A stretch of 64,000 nt of DNA from Obesumbacterium proteus. Lineage in GTDB: Bacteria > Pseudomonadota > Gammaproteobacteria > Enterobacterales > Enterobacteriaceae. The translations under genes and the position numbers were made by a program. Under the pieces are notes generated by a model. The model saw nothing but the letters and a program-made list of their open reading frames with translations, did not search any database and had not been told where the DNA came from. The stretch spans positions 3,038,001 to 3,102,000 of the forward strand of contig NZ_CP014608.1 in the NCBI RefSeq assembly GCF_001586165.1, in the 5' to 3' direction. Below, piece by piece: positions 40,791 through 48,885 of the stretch (positions within the stretch are counted from its first letter, which is position 1; each line of letters starts with the position of its first letter).

Positions 40791-41486
40791 ATGTTTAAAA
40801 AATTATCGGCAGAGTTTTTTGGTACGTTCTGGCTAGTATTTGGTGGCTGTGGTAGTGCCGTATTAGCCGCAGGTTTTCCTGAGTTAGGCATTGGTTTCGC
40901 CGGTGTTGCATTGGCATTTGGCCTGACCGTTTTGACTATGGCGTATGCTGTAGGCCATATTTCTGGTGGGCATTTCAACCCTGCGGTGACTTTAGGCCTG
41001 TGGGCCGGCGGTCGTTTTAGCGCCAAAGAAGTTGTGCCATATATCGTCGCTCAAGTTATTGGTGGTATCGTTGGTGCCGCTATTCTTTATGTTATTGCAA
41101 GCGGTAAAGCGGGCTTTGATGCCACGGCTAGCGGCTTTGCATCTAATGGTTTCGGCGAGCATTCACCAGGTGGATTCTCACTGCAAGCAGCTATCGTCGC
41201 TGAAATTGTCCTGACCGCTTTCTTCTTGATCGTTATCCATGGTGTGACTGACAAACGTGCACCAGCAGGCTTTGCGCCGTTAGCGATTGGTTTAGCGTTA
41301 ACCTTGATTCACCTGATCAGCATTCCGGTGACGAATACCTCGGTTAACCCAGCACGTAGTACTGCCGTTGCTATCTTCCAAGGTACCTGGGCGCTGCAAC
41401 AGCTGTGGGTGTTCTGGGTAATGCCAATTATTGGTGGGATTATTGGTGGCTTGATTTATCGTCATCTGCTTGAGAAAAAAGACTAA
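40791..41486 (+). CDS. aqpZ: Water channel aquaporin Z
   Basis: The 231-residue six-helix protein matches E. coli AqpZ almost throughout: FGTFWLVFGGCGSAVLAAGFP, GHISGGHFNPAVTLG (first NPA), SIPVTNTSVNPARSTAVAIF (second NPA with the aquaporin-type Arg). It carries water across the inner membrane as a tetramer. ATG 40791 follows GAGGT; a start at 40773 would add six residues with no ribosome site. Confidence 0.96.
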   Translation: MFKKLSAEFFGTFWLVFGGCGSAVLAAGFPELGIGFAGVALAFGLTVLTMAYAVGHISGGHFNPAVTLGLWAGGRFSAKEVVPYIVAQVIGGIVGAAILYVIASGKAGFDATASGFASNGFGEHSPGGFSLQAAIVAEIVLTAFFLIVIHGVTDKRAPAGFAPLAIGLALTLIHLISIPVTNTSVNPARSTAVAIFQGTWALQQLWVFWVMPIIGGIIGGLIYRHLLEKKD

Positions 41487-41506
41487 ATTTAGTTATTTCT
41501 CAAAAG

Positions 41507-41540
41507 AAAAGCCTGAGCATTAATTGTTCAGGCTTTTTTG
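41507..41540 (+). terminator. aqpZ terminator
   Basis: AAAAGCCTGA-gcattaattgt-TCAGGCTTTT with a T-tract, 20 bases after the stop. Confidence 0.9.
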
Positions 41541-41575
41541 TATATATAAAAGAGTGAGGGCGGGTCTTAATGTTG

Positions 41576-41779
41576 TTAATGTCCAAGTAAGATGAGATCT
41601 TGAGGGGCATAAGCATTAGGATCACCATTGCAAAGCACACATTTTGCCGCGCGAACTTTTTCTCTTGCCAATTTTTCATCGTTAATTGCTTTGATCACCA
41701 TGACTCTGCGTGTGCCATTTTCAATAACATGAGCACCAACACGTAAGGGATTTCTGTTTCTATCATAGGCAATATTCAT
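41576..41779 (-). CDS. Small protein of unknown function, 67 aa
   Basis: The product MNIAYDRNRNPLRVGAHVIE followed by NGTRRVMVIKAINDEKLARE ends with AKCVLCNGDPNAYAPQDLIL. It resembles a short beta-barrel (VGAHVI, RRVMVIKAI) with a CxxC pair, loosely like YodC/DUF2158-type proteins; the match is not clear. It is monocistronic, with GTGTCAG before its start, convergent with aqpZ. Confidence 0.55.
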   Translation of the reverse strand: MNIAYDRNRNPLRVGAHVIENGTRRVMVIKAINDEKLAREKVRAAKCVLCNGDPNAYAPQDLILLGH

Positions 41780-42161
41780 ACTGACACTCCATCAAAAGTA
41801 AGCCATATTTCAAATGGTAGCCCCTAGAATTATGCAAATAAAGCGGCTGTTTAGTTTTATTTGTAATATGAATTAGCTCTTTAATTTTCGGATAGAATAA
41901 AACCGGAGATAGAAAATTCTTACGTGTAATTGACGGGATTTTATAAGGCTATTTAACTATTTCAGTGTTTGTTTTTTCGTCGAAACCTCTCTTTTTATCT
42001 GAAAATATAGCCTTGATAAAATGATAACCCTAAATGGTTAGCTTATTCCTTCTGAAGGTAGTTTAGGGGGCTTGGAAAGCGTATCCTTTAAAAAAGGTAA
42101 ATATTTTCCTAACAAAAAATCACCTTCAGCAAATCACGCTGCCATTTTTAGGAGTGTCACC
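41780..42161. other. Intergenic region upstream of the gldA-like gene
   Basis: About 380 AT-rich bases. A short inverted repeat AACC-ctaaat-GGTT occurs near 42025. No gene seen. Confidence 0.4.
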
Positions 42162-43269
42162 ATGAATAAAACACCTCGCACGGTTACTTCCACCGAAAAA
42201 ATTTGTCATAGGACGTGGTCTTCTTCAGCAGATGCATGATTACGTGAAAGATTTTGGCGATAATGCCTTCATTATCAGCGATGAATTTATTTTGCAGCGG
42301 GTGAATAACGAAGCTATCGCGGGGCTTGAACAAGCCGGATTGAAGGGCGTTAGTGAGAAATTCAATTATGAGTGTACCGAAGTTGAGATTAAACGCTTAG
42401 GCGCTTTAGCCGAGGCTCAGCAGGCCAATGTTATCGTCGGTATTGGCGGCGGTAAAACGTTAGATTCAGCAAAAGCTGTTGCTTATTACCACAAACTCCC
42501 CGTTATTTTGTTCCCAACGATTGCGTCTACCGATGCGCCTTGTACTGCTCTAGCCGTGATTTACACCGAACAAGGCGAGTTTGAGCGTTATCTATTCCTG
42601 CCACAAAATCCAGATGCCGTTATTGCCGATACCTCTATTATTGCCGCCGCGCCGGTGCGTTTCTTTGCTGCTGGCGTGGGGGATGCGTTAGCGACTTACT
42701 TTGAGGCTCGCGCCTGCTATGCGGCCGATGGCGTTAACCTTGTGTTGAAAAAACCTTCCCGTACCGGTCTAGGCTTAGCGCAGCTCTGCTATCAATTGCT
42801 GAGTGAAAACGTGGATGCGGCAATGGATGCGGTGAAAAACAAAGTCTCCACGCCCGCTTTGGAACAAACCATTGAAGCGACGATTTATCTCAGCGGCGTC
42901 GGCGCAGAAGCCGGTGGCTTAGCAGCAGCTCATGCGGTGAATAATGGTATGTCAGCGGTGCCTGATTTACATCGCGCGCAGCACGGTGAAAAAGTGGTGT
43001 TTGGCCTGCTCACGCAGCTGGTGCTGGAAAATGCACCGCGTGCAGAAATCGACGAAGTCGTGCGCATCATCAAAGTTGCTGGTTTGCCACTGACGTTGCA
43101 GGATATGGGACTGAAAACATTCGTTGAGGCTGAATGGCGCAAGGTAGCAGAAATTGCCTGCGCTGACGGTGATACCATGGGCAATATGCCAATGGAATTG
43201 ACGGTGGATGATGTTTATGAAGCGATGGTTGCCGCGAACGCGCTGGCTGAACGCTACAAAAACGCATAA
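42162..43269 (+). pseudogene. gldA: Glycerol dehydrogenase-like (GldA family), +1 frameshift near the start
   Basis: ATG 42162 with AGGAGTG upstream opens MNKTPRTVTSTEK, then an A6 run (42196-42201) shifts the frame; with five A it continues FVIGRGLLQQMHDYVKDFGDNAFI. The remaining frame to 43269 is intact GldA family: GIGGGKTLDSAKAVAYY, PTIASTDAPCTALAVIYTE, zinc ligands Asp in GVGDALATYF and His in GGLAAAHAVNNG and AQHGEKVVFG. The family oxidises glycerol to dihydroxyacetone with NAD. Without repair a shortened protein from an internal ATG (42232) would miss the first Rossmann strand. Mutation or one-base homopolymer sequencing error. Confidence 0.85.
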
Positions 43270-43286
43270 CCAAGATTATTTATGTG

Positions 43287-43310
43287 AAGCGGCCTTAGGG
43301 CCGCTTTTTT
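43287..43310 (+). terminator. gldA-like gene terminator
   Basis: AAGCGGCC-TTAG-GGCCGCTT followed by TTTT. Confidence 0.93.
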
Positions 43311-43622
43311 GTGCGCATTACAGAAGTAATGTGCCACATTGAGATACCGATCGGGTTGTAGTGATTGTAATCATTGTGTTAACTGCGGGATAATAAATGT
43401 AGACATAAATAGTCTGTACCCGCAGTTCTCACCCTGTGAAACCGGAAAGCACCTATTCAAAAAGTACCCCTTTATAATTAGAGGGTATATTTTGGATTTA
43501 GCTCAAGAATCAACAGGCTAAAAACACGTAAGGTGGTGGTGTTTTCTTTACACAGTGAGCCGGCGAAGAACAGGCCGCGTGAGTGTGAATCTACTGAAGC
43601 TGATGTTGCAAGTGAGAAAAAA
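43311..43622 (+). promoter_or_regulatory. Fumarase leader region
   Basis: About 310 bases without a gene. A frame open from 43533 joins the fumarase gene in phase, but the added 30 residues do not resemble fumarase. The promoter is not clear. Confidence 0.4.
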
Positions 43623-45269
43623 ATGTCAAATAAGCCATTTCATTACCAAGATCCGTTCCCGCTGAAAAAAGACGAGACTGAATATTATCTGTTAAGTCGA
43701 GATCATGTGTCCGTTGCCGAGTTTGAAGGGCAGGAAATTTTGAAGGTTGAGCCACAGGCGCTGACTCTTCTTGCACAGCATGCTTTCCACGATGCTTCTT
43801 TCATGCTGCGTCCTGCACATCAGCAGCAAGTCGCCCAAATTTTGGACGATCCTGAAGCCAGCGAGAACGATAAATATGTTGCCCTGCAATTTCTGCGTAA
43901 CTCAGAGATCGCGGCAAAAGGCATTCTGCCAACCTGTCAGGATACGGGTACGGCAATTATCGTCGGCAAAAAAGGCCAGCGAGTATGGACCGGCGGCGGT
44001 GACGAAGCGGCGCTGTCTCGCGGTGTCTACAACACTTATATCGAAGACAACCTGCGCTATTCGCAAAATGCGGCGCTGGATATGTATAAAGAAGTGAATA
44101 CCGGCAGCAACCTGCCTGCACAAATTGATTTATACAGCGTCGATGGCGATGAATATAAATTCCTGTGTATTGCTAAAGGCGGCGGCTCTGCGAACAAAAC
44201 CTATCTCTACCAAGAAACCAAAGCGCTATTGACGCCAGGCAAACTGAAAAACTATCTGGTGGATAAAATGCGTACTTTGGGTACGGCGGCTTGTCCTCCT
44301 TATCACGTTGCATTTGTTATCGGTGGCACATCAGCTGAGTCTACGCTGAAAACCGTCAAGCTGGCGTCGACAAAATACTATGATGGCTTGCCGACCGAAG
44401 GTAATGAGCATGGTCAGGCCTTCCGTGATATTGAGTTGGAACAAGAACTGCTGAAAGAAGCACAGAATTTGGGATTGGGTGCTCAGTTTGGTGGGAAATA
44501 TTTCGCTCACGACGTGCGCGTTATTCGTTTGCCTCGCCACGGCGCATCGTGTCCAGTCGGGATGGGCGTTTCCTGCTCCGCGGATCGAAATATCAAAGCG
44601 AAGATTAATCGCGATGGTATTTGGATTGAAAAACTGGAAAGCAACCCGGGTAAATACATTCCTGAGCACCTGCGTAAAGCCGGTGAGGGCGAAGCGGTTA
44701 AGGTTGATTTGAACCGTCCGATGTCTGAAATATTGCAGCAGCTTTCTCAGTATCCGGTTTCAACTCGTCTGTCGCTGAGCGGCACTATTGTTGTTGGCCG
44801 TGATATTGCTCATGCGAAGCTGAAAGAGCGCTTAGATAACGGCGAAGACCTGCCTCAATACGTTAAAGATCATCCTATCTATTATGCGGGTCCGGCTAAG
44901 ACTCCAGAAGGTTATGCATCTGGTTCTTTAGGTCCAACAACGGCTGGCCGTATGGATTCTTACGTTGATCTGCTTCAGGCTAACGGCGGCAGCATGGTGA
45001 TGTTGGCAAAAGGTAACCGTAGCCAGCAAGTCACAGATGCGTGTAAGAAACACGGTGGTTTCTACCTCGGTAGCATTGGTGGTCCAGCGGCGGTTCTGGC
45101 GCAGCAGAGTATTAAGAGCCTTGAGTGTCTGGAATACCCTGAGCTGGGTATGGAAGCCATTTGGAAAATTGAAGTTGAAGATTTCCCTGCGTTTATTTTG
45201 GTTGATGACAAAGGTAATGACTTCTTCCAAGTGATCCAATCAGAGCAATGCACTCGCTGTGTGAAATAA
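43623..45269 (+). CDS. fumA: Class I fumarase (FumA/FumB), iron-sulfur
   Basis: The 548-residue protein starts MSNKPFHYQDPFPLKKDETE, identical in length to E. coli FumA/B. The [4Fe-4S] Cys are in GILPTCQDTGTAIIV, GTAACPPYHVAF and HGASCPVGMGVSC. It interconverts fumarate and malate in the cytoplasm. FumA and FumB are too similar to tell apart by eye, so the symbol is tentative. ATG 43623 is chosen over the open upstream frame. Confidence 0.93.
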   Translation: MSNKPFHYQDPFPLKKDETEYYLLSRDHVSVAEFEGQEILKVEPQALTLLAQHAFHDASFMLRPAHQQQVAQILDDPEASENDKYVALQFLRNSEIAAKGILPTCQDTGTAIIVGKKGQRVWTGGGDEAALSRGVYNTYIEDNLRYSQNAALDMYKEVNTGSNLPAQIDLYSVDGDEYKFLCIAKGGGSANKTYLYQETKALLTPGKLKNYLVDKMRTLGTAACPPYHVAFVIGGTSAESTLKTVKLASTKYYDGLPTEGNEHGQAFRDIELEQELLKEAQNLGLGAQFGGKYFAHDVRVIRLPRHGASCPVGMGVSCSADRNIKAKINRDGIWIEKLESNPGKYIPEHLRKAGEGEAVKVDLNRPMSEILQQLSQYPVSTRLSLSGTIVVGRDIAHAKLKERLDNGEDLPQYVKDHPIYYAGPAKTPEGYASGSLGPTTAGRMDSYVDLLQANGGSMVMLAKGNRSQQVTDACKKHGGFYLGSIGGPAAVLAQQSIKSLECLEYPELGMEAIWKIEVEDFPAFILVDDKGNDFFQVIQSEQCTRCVK

Positions 45270-45293
45270 TCGATCGCTGATATAGCATCGAAT

Positions 45294-45324
45294 AAAAAGC
45301 CCTGCTGATTACGCAGGGCTTTTT
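45294..45324 (+). terminator. Fumarase terminator
   Basis: AAAAGCCCTGC-tgattac-GCAGGGCTTTT with one extra T; perfect 11-bp stem. Confidence 0.93.
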
Positions 45325-45400
45325 GCTATTAAACTGCTTATTATTAAACTACCTATTTTTAAACTTCGATCTTCAATAACAGGAGCTTCAATAACTGAAG

Positions 45401-46159
45401 CTACAATAGCTGTGAACGATCAGAATAAAATTTCTTGTAGGCAAGATAGCCCGCAATGATGGTGGAAAGACTGGCCGTTGAAAGCAGCATGAATGTCACC
45501 ATGATTTGGTAGCGAATCGCTTTTACCGGATCGACTCCCGCAAAAATCAAACCCGACATCATTCCAGGAAGACTGACTAAACCAACGGTTTTAGCGGAAT
45601 CAACGGTGGGGATCAGTGCTGCTTTTATACTGGCACGAATAATCGCCGCGGATGATTGCTTCGGCGTGGCTCCTAGGCTCAACATCTCTTGGACTTTCTG
45701 TTTTTCGTCGGCAAAGCGCTGACGCAGGTTGTTGTAGCATAATCCAACGGCAACCATCGCATTACCCGCAATCATGCCGGAGATGGGAATGACCTGCATA
45801 GGAGTGAACGTAATGGAGCCGCTGCCGATCAGAACGGCTAATGTGAGTGCGGTGCCGGTCACAATAGCGATGAGAGAAATTACGAAAGCATGGCTTAAAC
45901 CTTTGCTGCGCTTTTTAGCGTTATAGGCCGCGTTGACGCAGATGAAAAGCACCATTAACAGCGTGAGCAGCGCGTGATCGATATTGAAAATATATTTCAG
46001 TACGTAGCCAACGATAATGAGCTGAATAATCGCACGGGTAACGCTCCAGATAATATCCTTCTCTAACCCGAGTTTTTCTTTACCGCTGATAAGCAGGGCA
46101 ATGGCCACAAGGGCTAATGCCATGATTAACGATTGGTCGGTGATATTATGTTCGCTCAT
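45401..46159 (-). CDS. fetB: Iron export permease FetB (YbbM)
   Basis: The 252-residue membrane protein of the UPF0014 family has about seven helices and the conserved segments RAIIQLIIVGYVLKYIF, PISGMIAGNAMVAVGLCYN and SLPGMMSGLIFAGVDPVKAIRYQI. With FetA it exports iron and raises resistance to oxidative stress. The start overlaps the fetA stop by four bases (ATGA), so they are translated together. Confidence 0.9.
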   Translation of the reverse strand: MSEHNITDQSLIMALALVAIALLISGKEKLGLEKDIIWSVTRAIIQLIIVGYVLKYIFNIDHALLTLLMVLFICVNAAYNAKKRSKGLSHAFVISLIAIVTGTALTLAVLIGSGSITFTPMQVIPISGMIAGNAMVAVGLCYNNLRQRFADEKQKVQEMLSLGATPKQSSAAIIRASIKAALIPTVDSAKTVGLVSLPGMMSGLIFAGVDPVKAIRYQIMVTFMLLSTASLSTIIAGYLAYKKFYSDRSQLL

Positions 46160-46830
46160 TGTTTGGCCTCTGGTGCTTCGTATTTTGTCATGCGCAGAAG
46201 GTTATGAGACTGGCTGATTTCGTCGCTGTTGTGGGTGACCCATAAAACGGCAATGCCGGCGCGTGTAATTAAATCATCAATCACCTGATGCACAATTTGC
46301 TTGTTTTTATCGTCTAGCGCGCTGGTTATTTCGTCTAGTAATAGGATCTCTGGCAGGTATTGGATATTGCGCAGCAAAGCAACGCGCTGTTTTTCACCGC
46401 CTGAAAGGTCATCGATTTTCTTATCTAGCGTGTGTAGCGGAAGGTCGAACTGTAGTAATCCACGCTTTATTTTTTCTAAATCAACTTTGTCGCCGCGGAT
46501 TTTATAGGGAAACTGAAGATTGTCACTGACCGTGTCGCCGAACAGAACGGGGGTTTGAAAGCAATATGAGACTTGTTGGCGATACGTCTCTGGTTTTAGG
46601 GTGAGGATATTTTTACCTTTAAGGAAAATATCACCCGAAGTTGGAGGAAACAGCGAGGCGATAATTTTCAGCAGGGTGCTTTTCCCACAGCCTGAAGGGC
46701 CGGTAATAACTTTGAACTCGTTGGGCTGAAGCGTAAGAGAGAGATTATCAATAATGATCTGTTGGTCTGCGCTAAAGCAAATGTTTCGGAGCTCAAGTAG
46801 GTTCTCCGTATTATTCATTTCATCTTCCAT
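46156..46830 (-). CDS. fetA: Iron export ABC ATPase FetA (YbbL)
   Basis: The 224-residue ATPase has Walker A ITGPSGCGKSTLLKIIASL, Q loop QQVSYCFQTPVLFGDTV, signature DLSGGEKQRVALLRN, Walker B EILLLDEITSALDD and H loop LWVTHNSDE. Sequence and partner identify FetA. Start at 46830; a Met at residue 5 (46818) is possible. It lies just downstream of pyrC on the same strand with a hairpin between. Confidence 0.9.
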   Translation of the reverse strand: MEDEMNNTENLLELRNICFSADQQIIIDNLSLTLQPNEFKVITGPSGCGKSTLLKIIASLFPPTSGDIFLKGKNILTLKPETYRQQVSYCFQTPVLFGDTVSDNLQFPYKIRGDKVDLEKIKRGLLQFDLPLHTLDKKIDDLSGGEKQRVALLRNIQYLPEILLLDEITSALDDKNKQIVHQVIDDLITRAGIAVLWVTHNSDEISQSHNLLRMTKYEAPEAKQ

Positions 46831-46840
46831 TTTATTGAAT

Positions 46841-46862
46841 AACCCACTCTGAGGAGTGGGTT
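46841..46862 (-). terminator. Hairpin between pyrC and fetA
   Basis: AACCCACTC / GAGTGGGTT with a four-base loop, perfect 9-bp stem. The minus-strand flank is ATTCAATAAAA, a weak T-tract, so termination may be partial. Confidence 0.6.
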
Positions 46863-46896
46863 AGTTTAACTTTTAGGTATCACTCTGTGCGCGAGT

Positions 46897-47943
46897 CTAG
46901 GCCTTTACCGTCCATTGAACGGTTTCACCAGCCAAGAATGGGATTAACGTATCATCGCCGCAGGGGATGGATTCTGCGATGGTAGCAGGCTCACGTACCA
47001 GTTCAATATAGCTGTCGTTAACGGGCAAGTTATAGAATGCCGGGCCATTGAGAGAGCAGAATGCTTCGAGGTGCTGTAGCGCATCTTCTTGCTCAAATAC
47101 CGTAGCATAGGCCTGAAGCGCCGTTGGTGCATTGAATACACCCGCACAGCCACAGCTAGACTCTTTACGCTGCCGTGAATGAGGTGCTGAGTCTGTACCA
47201 AGGAAGAAGCGGGTGTTGCCGCTGGTCGCTGCCTTACGCAAGGCTTCTTGGTGGGTGCTGCGCTTCAATATTGGTAGGCAGAATAAATGCGGACGGATAC
47301 CGCCAACCAGCATATGGTTACGGTTAAACATCAGATGCTGTGGCGTAATTGTAGCCGCGAGATACTCGTCACCTTCAGTAACAAACTCGGCGGCTTCTCG
47401 AGTGGTAATATGTTCGAAGACAATTTTTAGCTCAGGGAAGTTCTGACGTAATGGCAGCATCACCTCGTCAATGAAACGCGCCTCGCGGTCGAAAATATCA
47501 ACATCATGCAGTGTGACTTCGCCATGAATGAGCAGAGGCATGCCGCTTTTCTGCATTTGTTCAAATAGCGGGTAAAGCCCTGGCACGGAGGTTACGCCAT
47601 GTTTGGAATTGGTGGTTGCATTGGCAGGGTAAAGCTTAGCGGCGGTAAACACGCCGTTAGCGTGGCCAGATATTAACTCGTTGGCATCTAAGCCATCGGT
47701 TAAATAACAGGTCATCAGCGGTGTAAAGGTATGCTCTGCTGGAACAGCATCAAGAATACGTTGGCGATAGGCCTGCGCCTGAGCAATGCTGGTGATCGGC
47801 GGAACCAGATTAGGCATCACGATAGCACGGGCAAAGTGCTGGCTCGTGTGCGGCAAAACGGTTTTCAGCATTTCGTCATCGCGAAGATGGAGATGCCAGT
47901 CATCTGGGCGGCGGATCTTAAGGGCGTGCTGCATTACGGTCAT
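46897..47943 (-). CDS. pyrC: Dihydroorotase PyrC
   Basis: The 348-residue enzyme matches E. coli PyrC (348): metal ligands HLHLRD, carbamylated Lys in AAKLYPANATTNSKHG, His in IHGEVT and FEHITT, Asp in FLGTDSAPHSRQRKESSCGC. It closes carbamoyl aspartate to dihydroorotate in pyrimidine synthesis. The start at 47943 (MTVMQHALKIRRPDDW) has GGAG about seven bases upstream. The frame stays open another 94 codons upstream, but that part has no similarity. The E. coli gene is controlled by a leader hairpin responding to pyrimidines; I could not confirm one here. Confidence 0.95.
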   Translation of the reverse strand: MTVMQHALKIRRPDDWHLHLRDDEMLKTVLPHTSQHFARAIVMPNLVPPITSIAQAQAYRQRILDAVPAEHTFTPLMTCYLTDGLDANELISGHANGVFTAAKLYPANATTNSKHGVTSVPGLYPLFEQMQKSGMPLLIHGEVTLHDVDIFDREARFIDEVMLPLRQNFPELKIVFEHITTREAAEFVTEGDEYLAATITPQHLMFNRNHMLVGGIRPHLFCLPILKRSTHQEALRKAATSGNTRFFLGTDSAPHSRQRKESSCGCAGVFNAPTALQAYATVFEQEDALQHLEAFCSLNGPAFYNLPVNDSYIELVREPATIAESIPCGDDTLIPFLAGETVQWTVKA

Positions 47944-48200
47944 TACAAGGCTCCGTCTGACAATGCTGTCATGAGTGATGTTGACGATACAGATCTTGCG
48001 AGACACATTCCAACAGGGGGATGGAAATGTGTTTTTGTGGCGGGGGATAAGGATAAGGGCAAACGGACTAAGATGCACTCGTTTGTTGTGATCTATTGAT
48101 AATTCATATAATTCCAGCAGGATTTTGTGTGATAAAAAGCGTAGTCTGGCAGTAGGTTTTACATGAATTAATTCAGTGGACATAAAAAAGGAGCACCACG

Positions 48201-48491
48201 ATGAGTGAAGTTCGTATAGTTGCAACTTTAATAGCTAAACCTGAACACAAAGCGGCTATTCACAGCGCGGTTGAGCGTGTCGTTGAGCCAAGCAGACAAG
48301 AAATGGGCAATATCCAATATGACCTCCATGAGGAGATTGGACATAAAGGAACCTATGTTTTCTTCGAGGTGTGGGCGTCACAGGAAGCGGTTGATCGTCA
48401 TAATAGCACCGTTCATTTCCAGAACTTCGTAAAAGAAGTTGAGGGAAAACTGGAAACGCTCGATATTAAAGTACTACATCAGATTGCCTGA
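48201..48491 (+). CDS. ABM-domain monooxygenase-like protein (YgiN family)
   Basis: The 96-residue protein MSEVRIVATLIAKPEHKAAI followed by HSAVERVVEPSRQEMGNIQYDLH and TYVFFEVWASQEAVDRHNSTVHFQNF has the antibiotic-biosynthesis-monooxygenase fold of YgiN, a quinol monooxygenase homologue. His residues in HEE and VDRHNSTVHF are typical. Start ATG 48201 follows AAAGGAGCACC. Substrate unknown. Confidence 0.8.
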   Translation: MSEVRIVATLIAKPEHKAAIHSAVERVVEPSRQEMGNIQYDLHEEIGHKGTYVFFEVWASQEAVDRHNSTVHFQNFVKEVEGKLETLDIKVLHQIA

Positions 48492-48840
48492 TATATAAAG
48501 CTGGTGTGTTAATAACTATATATTTTGGCGTCTTTATATTAGGTGTGGAAATATAGTGTATTAGGTGCCCACTCTTTGATACAGACAGCATGGGCATAGC
48601 CAGTCTCCGGGGGCTAAGGTTTTCCTTAATGCCCATTGCATCATGCAGCCGGAGACTGTGCGGGCATAATACAGTGCGGTACTAGAAATTCTAGCCAAAT
48701 TAAATTTCATCTGTAAGAAACTTATCATAGCTCAAACGATGATTAATTATTACGCTAATTAATTATAATATGTATTATTAAATGATTGAGAATGATTTTT
48801 GTTATTTGGTAAATATATTCCTACTCAATGTATCGATATA
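48492..48840. other. Intergenic region with complex inverted repeats
   Basis: CAGTCTCCGG (48600-48609) and CCGGAGACTG (48649-48658) pair perfectly around GGGCTAAGG-ttttcc-CTTAATGCCC. ATGGGCAT upstream can instead pair with ATGCCCAT inside the loop, giving competing structures. No gene is seen. It might be a small RNA or a repeat element. The rest is AT-rich. Confidence 0.45.
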
Positions 48841-48867
48841 AAAAAACCCGCCATCGGCGGGTTTTTT
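48841..48867 (-). terminator. rne terminator
   Basis: AAAAAACCCGCC / GGCGGGTTTTTT with an ATC loop; perfect 12-bp stem with T-tracts on both strands, so it can act in either direction. Confidence 0.93.
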
Positions 48868-48885
48868 ATTTAATGCACTAGCTGA

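Noticed and set aside
43533..43622. 30-codon extension of the fumarase
   Set aside because: Family proteins start MSNKPFHYQ at 43623; the extension is not conserved.
47944..48225. 94-codon N-terminal extension of PyrC
   Set aside because: Sequence has no similarity to dihydroorotase and overlaps the ygiN-like gene region; the ATG at 47943 has a good ribosome site.
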